Source: Micrococcus sp023147585 (lineage in GTDB: Bacteria > Actinomycetota > Actinomycetes > Actinomycetales > Micrococcaceae). From it: DNA of 64,000 nt. Below, one piece after another: positions 16,959-24,962 of this stretch (the stretch's first letter is position 1; each line of letters opens with the position of its first letter). Under the pieces are notes generated by a model. The model saw only the letters and a list, made by a program, of their open reading frames with translations, was not told the DNA's origin and did no database searches. Where the stretch lies: contig NZ_CP085253.1 in the NCBI RefSeq assembly GCF_044872765.1, positions 186,001-250,000 on the forward strand, read 5' to 3'. A program made the translations under genes and the position numbers.

Positions 16959-17101
16959 GGGTCTGCTGCCTTCGTCTCTCGGGGGCCGGGGTGCGGGTGC
17001 CCCGGGCGAGCGGGGGCCGGAGGCGCCCGGATCAGGCGCCTCCGGCACGGTCCTGCGAGGCACGGCGGGCCGAGAGGCCCTCCGCACGGGGTGGGCCTGG
17101 A

Positions 17102-17347
17102 TCAGGCCTGGGCGCCGTCGATGAAGTCCACGGCGTCCTGGACGGTCTTGAGGTTCTTGACCTCCTCGTCCGGGATCTTCACCCCGAACCTGTCCTCGGC
17201 GTTGACCACGATGGTCATCATGGAGATCGAGTCGATGTCGAGGTCGTCGGTGAACGACTTCTCCGGCTGCACGTCGGCCGTGTCGAGGCCGGTCTCCTCG
17301 TTCACGATCTCGGCGAGGCCGGCGAGGATCTCTTCCTTGGAAGCCAT
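17102..17347 (-). CDS. acpP: Acyl carrier protein
   Basis: The protein has 81 acidic residues and carries the growing fatty acyl chain on 4'-phosphopantetheine. The attachment site is Ser40 in DDLDIDSISMMTIV. The residue after the Ser is Ile-Ser rather than the common Leu-Asp, as in several actinobacterial ACPs. It lies between fabH and fabF and starts at an ATG preceded by AAGGAGACG. Confidence 0.96.
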   Translation of the reverse strand: MASKEEILAGLAEIVNEETGLDTADVQPEKSFTDDLDIDSISMMTIVVNAEDRFGVKIPDEEVKNLKTVQDAVDFIDGAQA

Positions 17348-17408
17348 GGGGCGTCTCCTTCAGGTAGGTGTTTCGGTGTACTGGGTCAGTGAATCAGATG
17401 CGCACGCC

Positions 17409-18461
17409 TCAGGGGAGGCGCACCACCTGGGCTCCGTAGACGAGGCCGGCGCCGAAGCCGATCTGGAGGGCGAGGCCGCCCGAGAGCTCGGGGTGCTCGG
17501 CGAGCAGGCGGTGCATGGCCAGCGGGATGGACGCGGCGGAGGTGTTGCCCGCGTCGGCGATGTCCCGGGCCACCACCACGGACTCGGGCAGCGCCAGCTG
17601 CTTGGCGAACTCGTCGATGATGCGCATGTTGGCCTGGTGCGGGATGAAGGCGGCCAGGTCGCCCGGCTCGACGCCGGCGCGGTCCAGCGCCTCGCGGGCC
17701 ACCTTCGCCATGGACCACACGGCCCAGCGGAACACGGAGGGCCCGTCCTGGCGCAGGGTCGGCCAGAGCATCTCCTCGGCGCCGGTGATCGCGGAGGCGT
17801 CGCCGGTGGTGCGGGCGTGCTCGACGGCGTCGCGCACGTCCAGCTGTGAGCGGGTCATGGAGATGGTCTCCCAGCGCTCGCCGTCCGAGCCCCACACCGA
17901 GGGGGAGATGCCGGGCTCGTCCGAGGCGGAGACGATCACCGCGCCCGCGCCGTCGCCCAGCAGGAAGGAGATGGAGCGGTCCGTGGGGTCGATGACGTCG
18001 GAGAGGCGCTCCACGCCCACCACGAGCACGTGCTTCGCGGTGCCGGCCCGCACCAGCGCGTCGGCCTGGGCCACCCCGTAGCAGTAGCCCGCGCACGCGG
18101 CGGAGACGTCGTAGGCGGGGGCGGGGGTCGCGCCGATCTCGTGGGCCACCAGGGCTGCGGCCGAGGGGGTGGCGTGGGGGAAGGTCACGGTGGAGACGAT
18201 GACGGCGTCGAGGTCCGAGCCCTCCAGTCCGGCGGAGGCGAGGGCCTCCCGGGCCGCGTCGACGGACATTGAGACCACGGTCTGGTCCGCGGTCGCGCGC
18301 TGGCGCGTGACGATGCCCGTGCGCTGCCGGATCCACTCGTCGGAGGAGTTGATGGGCCCCACGAGGTCCTCGTTCGGCACGAGGTTCGCGGGACGGCAGG
18401 CGCCGACGGCGACGATGCGGCTCGCCGCGGGGCGGTCCAGCTGCTTGAGGGTGACGGTCAT
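17409..18461 (-). CDS. fabH: Beta-ketoacyl-ACP synthase III
   Basis: The protein has 350 residues and starts fatty acid synthesis by condensing acyl-CoA with malonyl-ACP. In this group the branched-chain starter units give iso- and anteiso-fatty acids. The nucleophile Cys123 lies in DVSAACAGYCYGV, the His in FIPHQANMRIIDEF and the Asn in AGNTSAASIPLA. The N-terminal DEWIRQRTGI is also conserved. The 60-base gap to acpP holds only the ribosome binding site region. Confidence 0.95.
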   Translation of the reverse strand: MTVTLKQLDRPAASRIVAVGACRPANLVPNEDLVGPINSSDEWIRQRTGIVTRQRATADQTVVSMSVDAAREALASAGLEGSDLDAVIVSTVTFPHATPSAAALVAHEIGATPAPAYDVSAACAGYCYGVAQADALVRAGTAKHVLVVGVERLSDVIDPTDRSISFLLGDGAGAVIVSASDEPGISPSVWGSDGERWETISMTRSQLDVRDAVEHARTTGDASAITGAEEMLWPTLRQDGPSVFRWAVWSMAKVAREALDRAGVEPGDLAAFIPHQANMRIIDEFAKQLALPESVVVARDIADAGNTSAASIPLAMHRLLAEHPELSGGLALQIGFGAGLVYGAQVVRLP

Positions 18462-18513
18462 GATGCTCTTCTCTGCGTCTGTTCGTCTCTGCGCGGGAGG
18501 GGGGCGGCGGTGC

Positions 18514-19431
18514 TCAGGCTGAGTGCTCGGCGAGGAACGCGCGGGCCGCGTCCAGGTCCTCGGGGCTCTTCAGCGCCAGCGTGGCGGTGCCCTTCAGGCC
18601 GCGCTTGGCCAGTCCCGTCAGCGTACCGCCGGGCAGGAGCTCGAGGACACCGGTGACGCCGCGCTCGGCGAGGGCGTCCATGCACCGGTCCCACCGCACC
18701 GGGCGCGTCACCTGGTCCACGATCCGCTCCAGGACCTCGGCGCCCGAGGCGACGGCGGCGCCGTCCCGGTTGGAGAGCAGGGGAAGCCGCGGATCGGCCG
18801 GGGAGAGCGTGCGCACGTGGGCCGCCAGGGCGTCCACGGCGGGGGACATGTGCTCGGTGTGGAACGCGCCGGCCACCTTCAGGGGGATCACGCGCGCCCG
18901 GGCCGGGGCGCTCAGGTCGGCGAGCGCCTCGAGGGTGCCCGCCGCCACCACCTGGCCGGCGCCGTTGACGTTGGCCGGGGTGAGGCCGGCGGCCTCGATG
19001 GCAGCCAGCACCTCCTCCTGGTCCCCGCCCACGACGGCGGCCATGCCGGTGGGCGTGGCGGCGGCGGCCTCGGCCATGCCCGTGGCGCGGACGCGGACGA
19101 GCGCGAGCGACTCTGCGGGGGAGAGGACGCCCGCCAGGCCGGAGGCGGTGATCTCGCCGACGGAGTGGCCGGCGAGGACGGTGGTGGCGGGGTCGGAGGC
19201 GTCCCCCTCGAGGATGGATCCGGCGACGAGCCCCGCCGCGACGATGAGCGGCTGGGCGACCGCGGTGTCCTTGATGGTCTCCTCGTCCGAGACCGTGCCG
19301 TGGCGGACCAGGTCCACACCGGCGGCGTCGGAGAGCTCCTCCAGGAGCTCACGGGTCCCGTCCATCTCGAGCCAGGGGGCGAGGAAGCCGGGGGTCTGGG
19401 AGCCCTGTCCGGGGCACACGATCGCGAGCAT
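18514..19431 (-). CDS. fabD: Malonyl-CoA:ACP transacylase
   Basis: The protein has 305 residues and transfers malonyl groups from CoA to ACP. It begins MLAIVCPGQGSQTPGF. The nucleophile Ser90 is in LAGHSVGEITA and the partner His is in GAFHTEHMSPA. The family Arg in the region ALVRVRATGM is present. The start at 19431 fits the family N-terminus; an ATG three codons earlier (19440) is possible and would put the GGAGGG inside the gene. It is the first gene of the fab operon. Confidence 0.93.
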   Translation of the reverse strand: MLAIVCPGQGSQTPGFLAPWLEMDGTRELLEELSDAAGVDLVRHGTVSDEETIKDTAVAQPLIVAAGLVAGSILEGDASDPATTVLAGHSVGEITASGLAGVLSPAESLALVRVRATGMAEAAAATPTGMAAVVGGDQEEVLAAIEAAGLTPANVNGAGQVVAAGTLEALADLSAPARARVIPLKVAGAFHTEHMSPAVDALAAHVRTLSPADPRLPLLSNRDGAAVASGAEVLERIVDQVTRPVRWDRCMDALAERGVTGVLELLPGGTLTGLAKRGLKGTATLALKSPEDLDAARAFLAEHSA

Positions 19432-19499
19432 GCCCTCCATCGTGTCAGGCGGGCGCGCCTCCCGCCTCCCGCTGCAGGCACGAACCCGCACGGAGGCGT

Positions 19500-19516
19500 T
19501 TGGAGGGTTCCTACAA
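19500..19516. promoter_or_regulatory. Candidate FasR operator upstream of fabD
   Basis: The imperfect palindrome TTGGAGG-GTT-CCTACAA (6 of 7 pairs) sits about 70 bp upstream of the fabD start and overlaps the fasR stop. A close copy lies upstream of fasR itself at 20735-20751. The sharing between a regulator and its presumed target suggests a binding site; this is inference. Confidence 0.45.
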
Positions 19517-20701
19517 GAGTGGGCGGCCCTCGGCGAGGCGGGACACGGCGATCGCGGTCTGGAGCACGTAGGCGTCGCGCGGCACGAGCGGGTCCCACCC
19601 GGTCAGCTCGCTGACCCGCCGGAGCCGGTAGCGGACGGTGTTCGCGTGCACGTAGAGCTCGCGGGCGGTGGCCTCGAGGGACCGGCCGAGGGCCAGGTAG
19701 GTGTCCACGGTCTCGAGGAGCGAGGAGCCGGCGTCGGCGAGGGGTGCCCAGACACCGTCCACGAGCGCCTCGCGAGCGGAGGGGTCGCCCATCAGCACGC
19801 GCTCCGGCAGGAGGTCCCCGGACGGCGTCGGGCGGGGGGCGCGCGGGTGCGCCGCCGCGGCGCCGAGCCCGGCGAGCGTGTGGTGGGCGGAGACGTGCGC
19901 CTCCACGAGCGAGTCCACCGCGGGGCCCGCGATCACGGGTCCGGCGGCGAACCACGGGGTGAGCGCCTCGGCGGCGGCCCGGGGGTCGGTGACCGAGCCG
20001 AGGACGAGGACGAGACGCTCGGCCTGCACGCCCACCAGGAGGTCGCAGTCGAGGCGGGCCGCCGCGCGGCGCAGCCCGGGCACGTAGGCGGGCTGGTCCT
20101 CGCCCGGGGCGGAGCCGGCCATGACCATCACGCAGTGGTCGTCGTGCCAGCCGAGCGCGGTGGCGCGGTGGCGGATCTCGTCCGGGTCCTGGCCGCGCAG
20201 CACGGCGTCGAGCAGGACCGCCTCGAGCCGGGAGTCCATGGCCCCGCGCATCTCCGCGGCCCGCGCGTAGACGTCCGCGAGGGCGAAGGCGATCTCCCGC
20301 GAGTAGTGCAGGATGTGCTCGCGCATCGCGGCCTGGTCCCGCTCCGCGACGAGGTCCGGGACGGTGGATTCGACGACCTCCACCATGGTGCGGATGAGCT
20401 GGAGGGCATGCTGGAGGGACACGGCGCGGCTGAGGTCGGTGGGGGCTGGCCCGAAGACGTCCTGGAGGACGGTGTCCGCGCCGGCCGCCGGCCGTTCGCA
20501 CCACACCACGAGGCCCTGCAGGGCCCGCTGGGCCACGAGTCCGAGCGCGCTGCGCTCGTCCGGGGTGAGCTCGCGGTACCAGGGCAGGGTCGCGTCGAGG
20601 CGCTGCAGGACGGTGGTGTTGAGGGCCCCCAGGTGGCGGCGCAGCCGATCGACACCCTCGGCGCTGACGGGGCGGGGCGCGGCGGCGCGGGGTTCGGGCA
20701 T
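19511..20701 (-). CDS. fasR: PucR-type regulator, FasR-like activator of the fab operon
   Basis: The protein has 396 residues. A C-terminal PucR helix-turn-helix (about 335-385) reads LETVDTYLALGRSLEATARE and LYVHANTVRYRLRRVSELTG. The central part resembles the GGDEF-like region of the CdaR/PucR class. In Streptomyces coelicolor the FasR protein of this type lies upstream of fabDHPF and activates it, and M. tuberculosis Rv2242 holds the same place between aceE and fabD. The start at 20701 is preferred over 20710 because a TAGGAT -10 box lies exactly seven bases upstream, fitting a leaderless message. Confidence 0.88.
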   Translation of the reverse strand: MPEPRAAAPRPVSAEGVDRLRRHLGALNTTVLQRLDATLPWYRELTPDERSALGLVAQRALQGLVVWCERPAAGADTVLQDVFGPAPTDLSRAVSLQHALQLIRTMVEVVESTVPDLVAERDQAAMREHILHYSREIAFALADVYARAAEMRGAMDSRLEAVLLDAVLRGQDPDEIRHRATALGWHDDHCVMVMAGSAPGEDQPAYVPGLRRAAARLDCDLLVGVQAERLVLVLGSVTDPRAAAEALTPWFAAGPVIAGPAVDSLVEAHVSAHHTLAGLGAAAAHPRAPRPTPSGDLLPERVLMGDPSAREALVDGVWAPLADAGSSLLETVDTYLALGRSLEATARELYVHANTVRYRLRRVSELTGWDPLVPRDAYVLQTAIAVSRLAEGRPLL

Positions 20702-20708
20702 GCACAGC

Positions 20709-20714
20709 ATCCTA
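20709..20714 (-). promoter_or_regulatory. Leaderless promoter of fasR (TAGGAT)
   Basis: On the minus strand TAGGAT is followed by seven bases and then the ATG at 20701, placing the start site at or next to the start codon. Confidence 0.55.
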
Positions 20715-20734
20715 GGGGCCCGCGACGCGCCCGG

Positions 20735-20751
20735 TTGTGGGGTTCCTACAG
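20735..20751. promoter_or_regulatory. Candidate FasR operator upstream of fasR
   Basis: TTGTGGG-GTT-CCTACAG matches the fabD upstream site and shares the run GGGTTCCTACA. It lies about 34-50 bp upstream of the presumed leaderless start site of fasR, a position suited to autoregulation. Confidence 0.45.
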
Positions 20752-20761
20752 CGGGGACGAC

Positions 20762-20805
20762 GACGGCCGGCCGACCTCCCCGCGTGGGGAGGACGACCGG
20801 CCGTC
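20762..20805 (-). terminator. Terminator after aceE
   Basis: A two-part stem, 9 bp (GACGGCCGG/CCGGCCGTC) plus 7 bp (CCTCCCC/GGGGAGG), is separated by a small symmetric internal loop and capped by GCGT. It follows the aceE stop and precedes the fasR promoter. Confidence 0.75.
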
Positions 20806-20840
20806 GGGGCGGGCCGACGAACGGGCGCCGGCCGGGGACC

Positions 20841-23591
20841 TCAGGCGTCGCCGCCGGCGTTGCCGGTGGTGCCCGCGTTGACGTCGCTGAGCCGGTACAT
20901 CGAGTGCGCCTTCGCCGCGGTGCCCTCCTCGACCGTGCCCTCCTGCTCGAGGAGCTGCAGGGCGCGCACCACCATGGAGTGCGTGTCGATGTGGAAGTAG
21001 CGGCGCGCCGCCGAGCGGGTGTCGGCGAAGCCGAACTCGTCGGCGCCCAGCGCGCTGAAGCGCTGGGTCACGAACGGCCGGATCTGGTTGGCCCAGGACG
21101 TGGTGTAGTCCGAGGTGGCCACCACGGGGCCCTCGGCGCCCGCGAGCTTCTCCGTCACGAACGGGGTGCGCACCGGGGCGCTGGGGTCCTTGAGGGCGTC
21201 CTTCTCGGCCGCGACGGCGTCGCGGTAGAGCTCGTTGTACGAGGTCACGGACCACACGTCGGCGCTCACGCCCCAGTCCTCGGCGAGGATGCGCTGCGCG
21301 TCGACCGCCCACGGCAGGGCCACGCCGGAGCCCAGGAGCTGGACCTTCGGCCCGTCGCCCTGGCCCTCGGAGAGGCGGTAGATGCCCTTGAGCAGGCCGT
21401 CCACGTCCAGGTCCTCCGGCTCGTCGAGGTGAACGATCGGCTCGTTGTACACCGTGAGGTAGTAGATGACATTGCGCACCGCGTCGCCGCGGTCGTGGTC
21501 GCCGTACATGTCCTCGAGGCCCTGGCGCACGATGTGCGCGATCTCGTACGAGTACGCCGGGTCGTAGTGCTTCACGGCCGGGTTGGTGCCCGCCAGGACC
21601 GGCGAGTGGCCGTCCATGTGCTGGGTGCCCTCGCCCGCGAGCGTGGTGCGACCCGCGGTGGCGCCGATCATGAAGCCGCGAGCGAGCTGGTCGGCCGCCG
21701 CCCAGATGCTGTCCGCCGTCCGCTGGAACCCGAACATCGAGTAGAAGATGTAGATCGGGATCATGGGCTCGCCGTGCGTCGAGTACGCCGTGCCGAGGGC
21801 GTTGAAGGCCGCGGTGGCGCCGGCCTCGTTGATGCCCACGTGGTAGAGCTTGCCCTGCGGCGACTCCTTGTAGGAGAGGAACAGGTCGCGGTCCACGGAC
21901 AGGTAGTTCTGGCCCTTGGGGTTGTAGATCTTCGCCGTGGGGAAGAACGAGTCCATGCCGAAGGTGCGGGCCTCGTCCGGGATGATCGGCACGAAGCGCG
22001 AGCCCAGGTTCTTGTCCCGCATCAGGTCCTTCAGCAGGCGCACGAAGGCCATGGTGGTGGCGGCCTGCTGCTTGCCCGAGCCCTTGCGGGCCTGCTTGTA
22101 GGCCGACTCCGGGGGCAGCGGGATGCGGTGGTAGTCCGCGCGGCGCTCGGGGACGAACCCTCCGAGCTCCTTGCGGCGCTCCATGAGGTACTTCATCTCC
22201 GGGGAGTCCGCGTCGGGCTTGTAGTACGGGATCTCGTACGGGTTCTTGTCGATGACCTCGTCGGAGACCGGGATGCGGTGACGGTCGCGGAAGACCTTGA
22301 TGTCGTCCGCCGTCATCTTCTTCATCTGGTGGGTGGAGTTGCGGCCCTCGAAGGACTTGCCGAGGCCGTAGCCCTTGATGGTGTGGGCCAGGATGACGGT
22401 GGGCTGGCCCTTGTGCTCCATCGCGGCCTTGTAGGCGGCGTACACCTTCTTGTAGTCGTGCCCGCCCCGCTTGAGGCCCCAGATCTCGTCGTCGCTCATG
22501 TCCGCCACCAGCTCCTTGGTGGTGGAGGAGCGGCCGAAGAAGTGCTCGCGCACGAAGGCGCCCGACTCGGCCTTGTAGGTCTGGAAGTCGCCGTCGAGCG
22601 TCTCGTTCATGATGCGCACGAGCTCGCCCTCGTCGTCGGCCTCGAGCAGCGGATCCCACTCGCGGCCCCAGAGGACCTTGATGACGTTCCAGCCCGCGCC
22701 GCGGAAGTAGGACTCCAGCTCCTGGACGATCTTCCCGTTGCCGCGCACGGGCCCGTCGAGGCGCTGAAGGTTGCAGTTGACCACGAAGGTGAGGTTGTCC
22801 AGCTTGTCGTTGGCGGCGATGTGCAGCTGGCCGCGCGACTCCGGCTCGTCCATCTCGCCGTCGCCGAGGAACGCCCACACGTGCTGCTCGGACGTGTCCT
22901 TGATGCCGTGGTGGTGGAGGTAGCGGTTGGTCTGCGCCTGGAAGATGGCGTTCATCGGGCCGAGGCCCATGGAGACCGTCGGGAATTGCCAGAAGTCCGG
23001 CTTCATGCGCGGGTGCGGGTAGGAGGGGAGCGCGTGGCCCTCCTTGGACTTCTCCTGACGGAAGCCGTCCAGGTCCTCCTCGGCGAGGCGGCCCTCGAGG
23101 AAGGCACGCGCGTAGTTGCCCGGGGAGGAGTGCCCCTGGAAGAAGATGTGGTCGCCGCCGCCGGGGTGGTCCTGCCCGCGGAAGAAGTGGTTCAGGCCCA
23201 CCTCGTACAGGGTGGCCTGGCCGGCGTAGGAGGAGATGTGGCCGCCCACGCCGATGCCCTCGCGCTGCGCGCGCTGCACGATCGCCGCGGCGTTCCAGCG
23301 CAGGTAGTTGCGGTACCGGCGCTCCAGCTCCTCGTCGCCCGGGTACTCGGGCTCCTGGTCGGCCGGGATGGTGTTCACGTAGTCCGTGGTGGTCACGTGG
23401 GGCAGGGCGACCGACTGGGCGCCGGCGCGCTGCATGAGGGTGCGCATGATGTACTGCGCCCGCTCCGTCCCGCGCTCCTCCACGAGCCCGTCGAAGGACT
23501 CGATCCACTCCGCGGTCTCCTGCGGGTCCTTGTCCGGGAGCTGGTTGGTCAGACCGCTCAGGATCTGGGAGCTCTCTTCGGCTGCGCTCAC
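20841..23591 (-). CDS. aceE: Pyruvate dehydrogenase E1 component, homodimeric
   Basis: The protein has 916 residues and decarboxylates pyruvate with thiamine diphosphate. Markers include FFQGHSSPGNYARAFLEGRL, the ThDP-binding segment with WAFLGDGEMDEPES and ending FVVNCNLQRLDGPVRGN, and QHMDGHSP. The length matches AceE of actinobacteria and enterobacteria. Its position next to the PucR regulator and fabD matches M. tuberculosis (Rv2241-Rv2243), linking acetyl-CoA supply to fatty acid synthesis. E2 and E3 genes are not in this window. Confidence 0.96.
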   Translation of the reverse strand: MSAAEESSQILSGLTNQLPDKDPQETAEWIESFDGLVEERGTERAQYIMRTLMQRAGAQSVALPHVTTTDYVNTIPADQEPEYPGDEELERRYRNYLRWNAAAIVQRAQREGIGVGGHISSYAGQATLYEVGLNHFFRGQDHPGGGDHIFFQGHSSPGNYARAFLEGRLAEEDLDGFRQEKSKEGHALPSYPHPRMKPDFWQFPTVSMGLGPMNAIFQAQTNRYLHHHGIKDTSEQHVWAFLGDGEMDEPESRGQLHIAANDKLDNLTFVVNCNLQRLDGPVRGNGKIVQELESYFRGAGWNVIKVLWGREWDPLLEADDEGELVRIMNETLDGDFQTYKAESGAFVREHFFGRSSTTKELVADMSDDEIWGLKRGGHDYKKVYAAYKAAMEHKGQPTVILAHTIKGYGLGKSFEGRNSTHQMKKMTADDIKVFRDRHRIPVSDEVIDKNPYEIPYYKPDADSPEMKYLMERRKELGGFVPERRADYHRIPLPPESAYKQARKGSGKQQAATTMAFVRLLKDLMRDKNLGSRFVPIIPDEARTFGMDSFFPTAKIYNPKGQNYLSVDRDLFLSYKESPQGKLYHVGINEAGATAAFNALGTAYSTHGEPMIPIYIFYSMFGFQRTADSIWAAADQLARGFMIGATAGRTTLAGEGTQHMDGHSPVLAGTNPAVKHYDPAYSYEIAHIVRQGLEDMYGDHDRGDAVRNVIYYLTVYNEPIVHLDEPEDLDVDGLLKGIYRLSEGQGDGPKVQLLGSGVALPWAVDAQRILAEDWGVSADVWSVTSYNELYRDAVAAEKDALKDPSAPVRTPFVTEKLAGAEGPVVATSDYTTSWANQIRPFVTQRFSALGADEFGFADTRSAARRYFHIDTHSMVVRALQLLEQEGTVEEGTAAKAHSMYRLSDVNAGTTGNAGGDA

Positions 23592-23714
23592 GGTGCCTCC
23601 TGGTGTTCGTGCGGAGGGATGCTCCGCGTCGGTGCTGCTGCACTGGCGGGATACGCCCGCACTGCCGCGCCGCGCCCCCGGACTCGCTCCGGCGGACGGG
23701 CGCCTGTCGCGCCC

Positions 23715-23720
23715 AGCCTA
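23715..23720 (-). promoter_or_regulatory. Candidate -10 box for aceE (TAGGCT)
   Basis: TAGGCT on the minus strand lies 124 bases upstream of the aceE ATG, in the divergent region shared with the DUF3052 gene. The same hexamer precedes several other genes in this window. Confidence 0.4.
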
Positions 23721-23859
23721 GCGCCGTCCGTGGGCTGCGCGCGTGGTCTGGGACCCGGAGGCCCCGGACGCACGGGCGTAGGGTGGGCCGTGTCACGCAC
23801 ACGCACGGCGCGCGCCCCGCACGGGGCGCATGTCCCGTCCCGGAGGAGGACCGCACACG

Positions 23860-24291
23860 ATGGAGGCAGGGCCGCAGGAGACCCCGGCTGCTCAGGCACG
23901 GCTCGAGGAGCTCGGCCTGGCGCCGGGCGACCTGGTGCAGGAGTGGGGGTTCGAGGACGACGTCGACCACGGCTTCCGCGCCGCCCTCGAGGCGGCGCTC
24001 GGGGAGCAGCTGCTGACCGAGGAGGACCAGGAGCCCGCGGACGCCGTCCTCTTCTGGTGGCGCTCGGATGAGGGGGACGTCACAGACCTCGCCGACGCCC
24101 TGGTGGACGCCCAGCGCTCCCTCGACGCCGGCCCCCTCTGGATCATGACGCCCCGCACGGGCCGCCCGGGCCACGTGCCGCCGGCGGACGTGCAGGAGGC
24201 GGCCTCCACGGCCGGGCTGCACCCCACCACGGGCTCCGGCGTGAGCGCCGACTGGGCCGCCCAGAGGCTCGTGCAGAAGCGCGGTGGCTGA
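23860..24291 (+). CDS. DUF3052 family protein
   Basis: The protein has 143 acidic residues and contains LGLAPGDLVQEWGFEDDVD, ADAVLFWWRSDEGDVTDLADAL and LWIMTPRTGRPGHV. These match DUF3052, an actinobacterial family of unknown function found between aceE and ahpE in mycobacteria too. The ATG at 23860 follows GGAGGAGGA; an in-frame ATG at 23830 lies upstream of that site. Its end overlaps the peroxiredoxin gene by eight bases, within a tandem duplication. Confidence 0.88.
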   Translation: MEAGPQETPAAQARLEELGLAPGDLVQEWGFEDDVDHGFRAALEAALGEQLLTEEDQEPADAVLFWWRSDEGDVTDLADALVDAQRSLDAGPLWIMTPRTGRPGHVPPADVQEAASTAGLHPTTGSGVSADWAAQRLVQKRGG

Positions 24292-24320
24292 GCTGCGCAG
24301 AAGCGCGGTGGCTGCGGCCC
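24273..24320. repeat. Tandem duplication across the peroxiredoxin start
   Basis: An 18-base unit GCAGAAGCGCGGTGGCTG occurs at 24273-24290 and again at 24297-24314, a 24-base period. Both copies supply an in-frame GTG (24284 and 24308). The first copy also contains the end of the DUF3052 gene. Confidence 0.85.
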
Positions 24321-24829
24321 CGGCGCTGCGGGACGACCACGGACAGTCCTGGTCGTTCCCCCCGCTCGCCACACCGGACGGCGTGCCGCATCCGGACGAC
24401 GGAGTCGGCCGGCCCCGGGCGACCTGGCTGGCGTTCCTCCCCGGGGCGTTCACCCCGGTGTGCACCGGCGAGCTCGCCTGGCTCGCGGACCTCGCGCAGG
24501 AGCTCGCCGCGGTGGACGTCGGGGTGCGGGTGATCGCGTGCGACGCCGCTCCGGTGCTGCGCCGCGTGCGCGAGGACCTGGGCCTGGGGGAGCGGCTCAC
24601 GCTGCTCTCCGACTTCTGGCCCCACGGGGCCGCGGCCGCTGCGTGCGATGCGTTCGACCCGGAGACGGGGCGGGCGCGACGGGTCTCCGTGCTCCTGGAC
24701 GCGACCGGCGTCGAGGTTGCCAGGGTGGCCGCCGAGCCGGGCCGGGCGCGCTCGCGGAGCGCGCACGAGGCGGCGACGCGGGAGCACCTGCGCCGCACCG
24801 GTACCCTGGAGCGCAGCGCGGACCTATAG
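24284..24829 (+). CDS. ahpE: AhpE-like peroxiredoxin
   Basis: The protein has up to 181 residues and probably reduces peroxides through one peroxidatic Cys in LPGAFTPVCTGELAWLADLA; the PxxxT/SxxC pattern is intact. Further family features are VRVIACDAAPVLRRVRED and LTLLSDFWPHG. Neighbours match M. tuberculosis, where AhpE (Rv2238c) is next to a DUF3052 gene. The start is uncertain, as GTG 24284 and GTG 24308 lie in tandem repeats. The stop lies inside tRNA-Val, so processing of the tRNA would cut the message 3' end. Confidence 0.82.
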   Translation: MAELRRSAVAAAPALRDDHGQSWSFPPLATPDGVPHPDDGVGRPRATWLAFLPGAFTPVCTGELAWLADLAQELAAVDVGVRVIACDAAPVLRRVREDLGLGERLTLLSDFWPHGAAAAACDAFDPETGRARRVSVLLDATGVEVARVAAEPGRARSRSAHEAATREHLRRTGTLERSADL

Positions 24830-24893
24830 CTCAGTCGGCTAGAGCAGCTCGCTTACACCGAGCAGGTCGGGGGTTCAAGTCCCTCTGGGTCCA
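24820..24893 (+). tRNA. tRNA-Val (anticodon TAC)
   Basis: The 74-base gene folds with acceptor GGACCTA/TGGGTCC, anticodon loop CTTACAC inside a CTCG-stem, and T-arm loop TTCAAGT. No CCA is encoded. Its first ten bases overlap the end of the peroxiredoxin reading frame. Confidence 0.95.
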
Positions 24894-24904
24894 CTCGTGT
24901 CGAT

Positions 24905-24934
24905 GCCCCGGGACCATGCGCCTGGTCCCGGGGC
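24905..24934. terminator. Bidirectional terminator between tRNA-Val and the NlpC/P60 gene
   Basis: A perfect 12-bp stem (GCCCCGGGACCA/TGGTCCCGGGGC) with a six-base loop lies between converging genes. Confidence 0.8.
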
Positions 24935-24962
24935 CGTCGTCGTCGGCCGCGCGGGCCCGCCG

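Noticed and set aside
15189..17849. A long plus-strand frame across fabF and acpP
   Set aside because: It is antisense to recognised genes and has no domain.
20746..24798. A very long minus-strand frame across aceE
   Set aside because: It is a shadow frame; aceE in the other frame has full family motifs.
24820..24893. tRNA-Val as an integration site
   Set aside because: No repeat of the tRNA 3' end and no integrase gene follow; the next gene is an NlpC/P60 lipoprotein.
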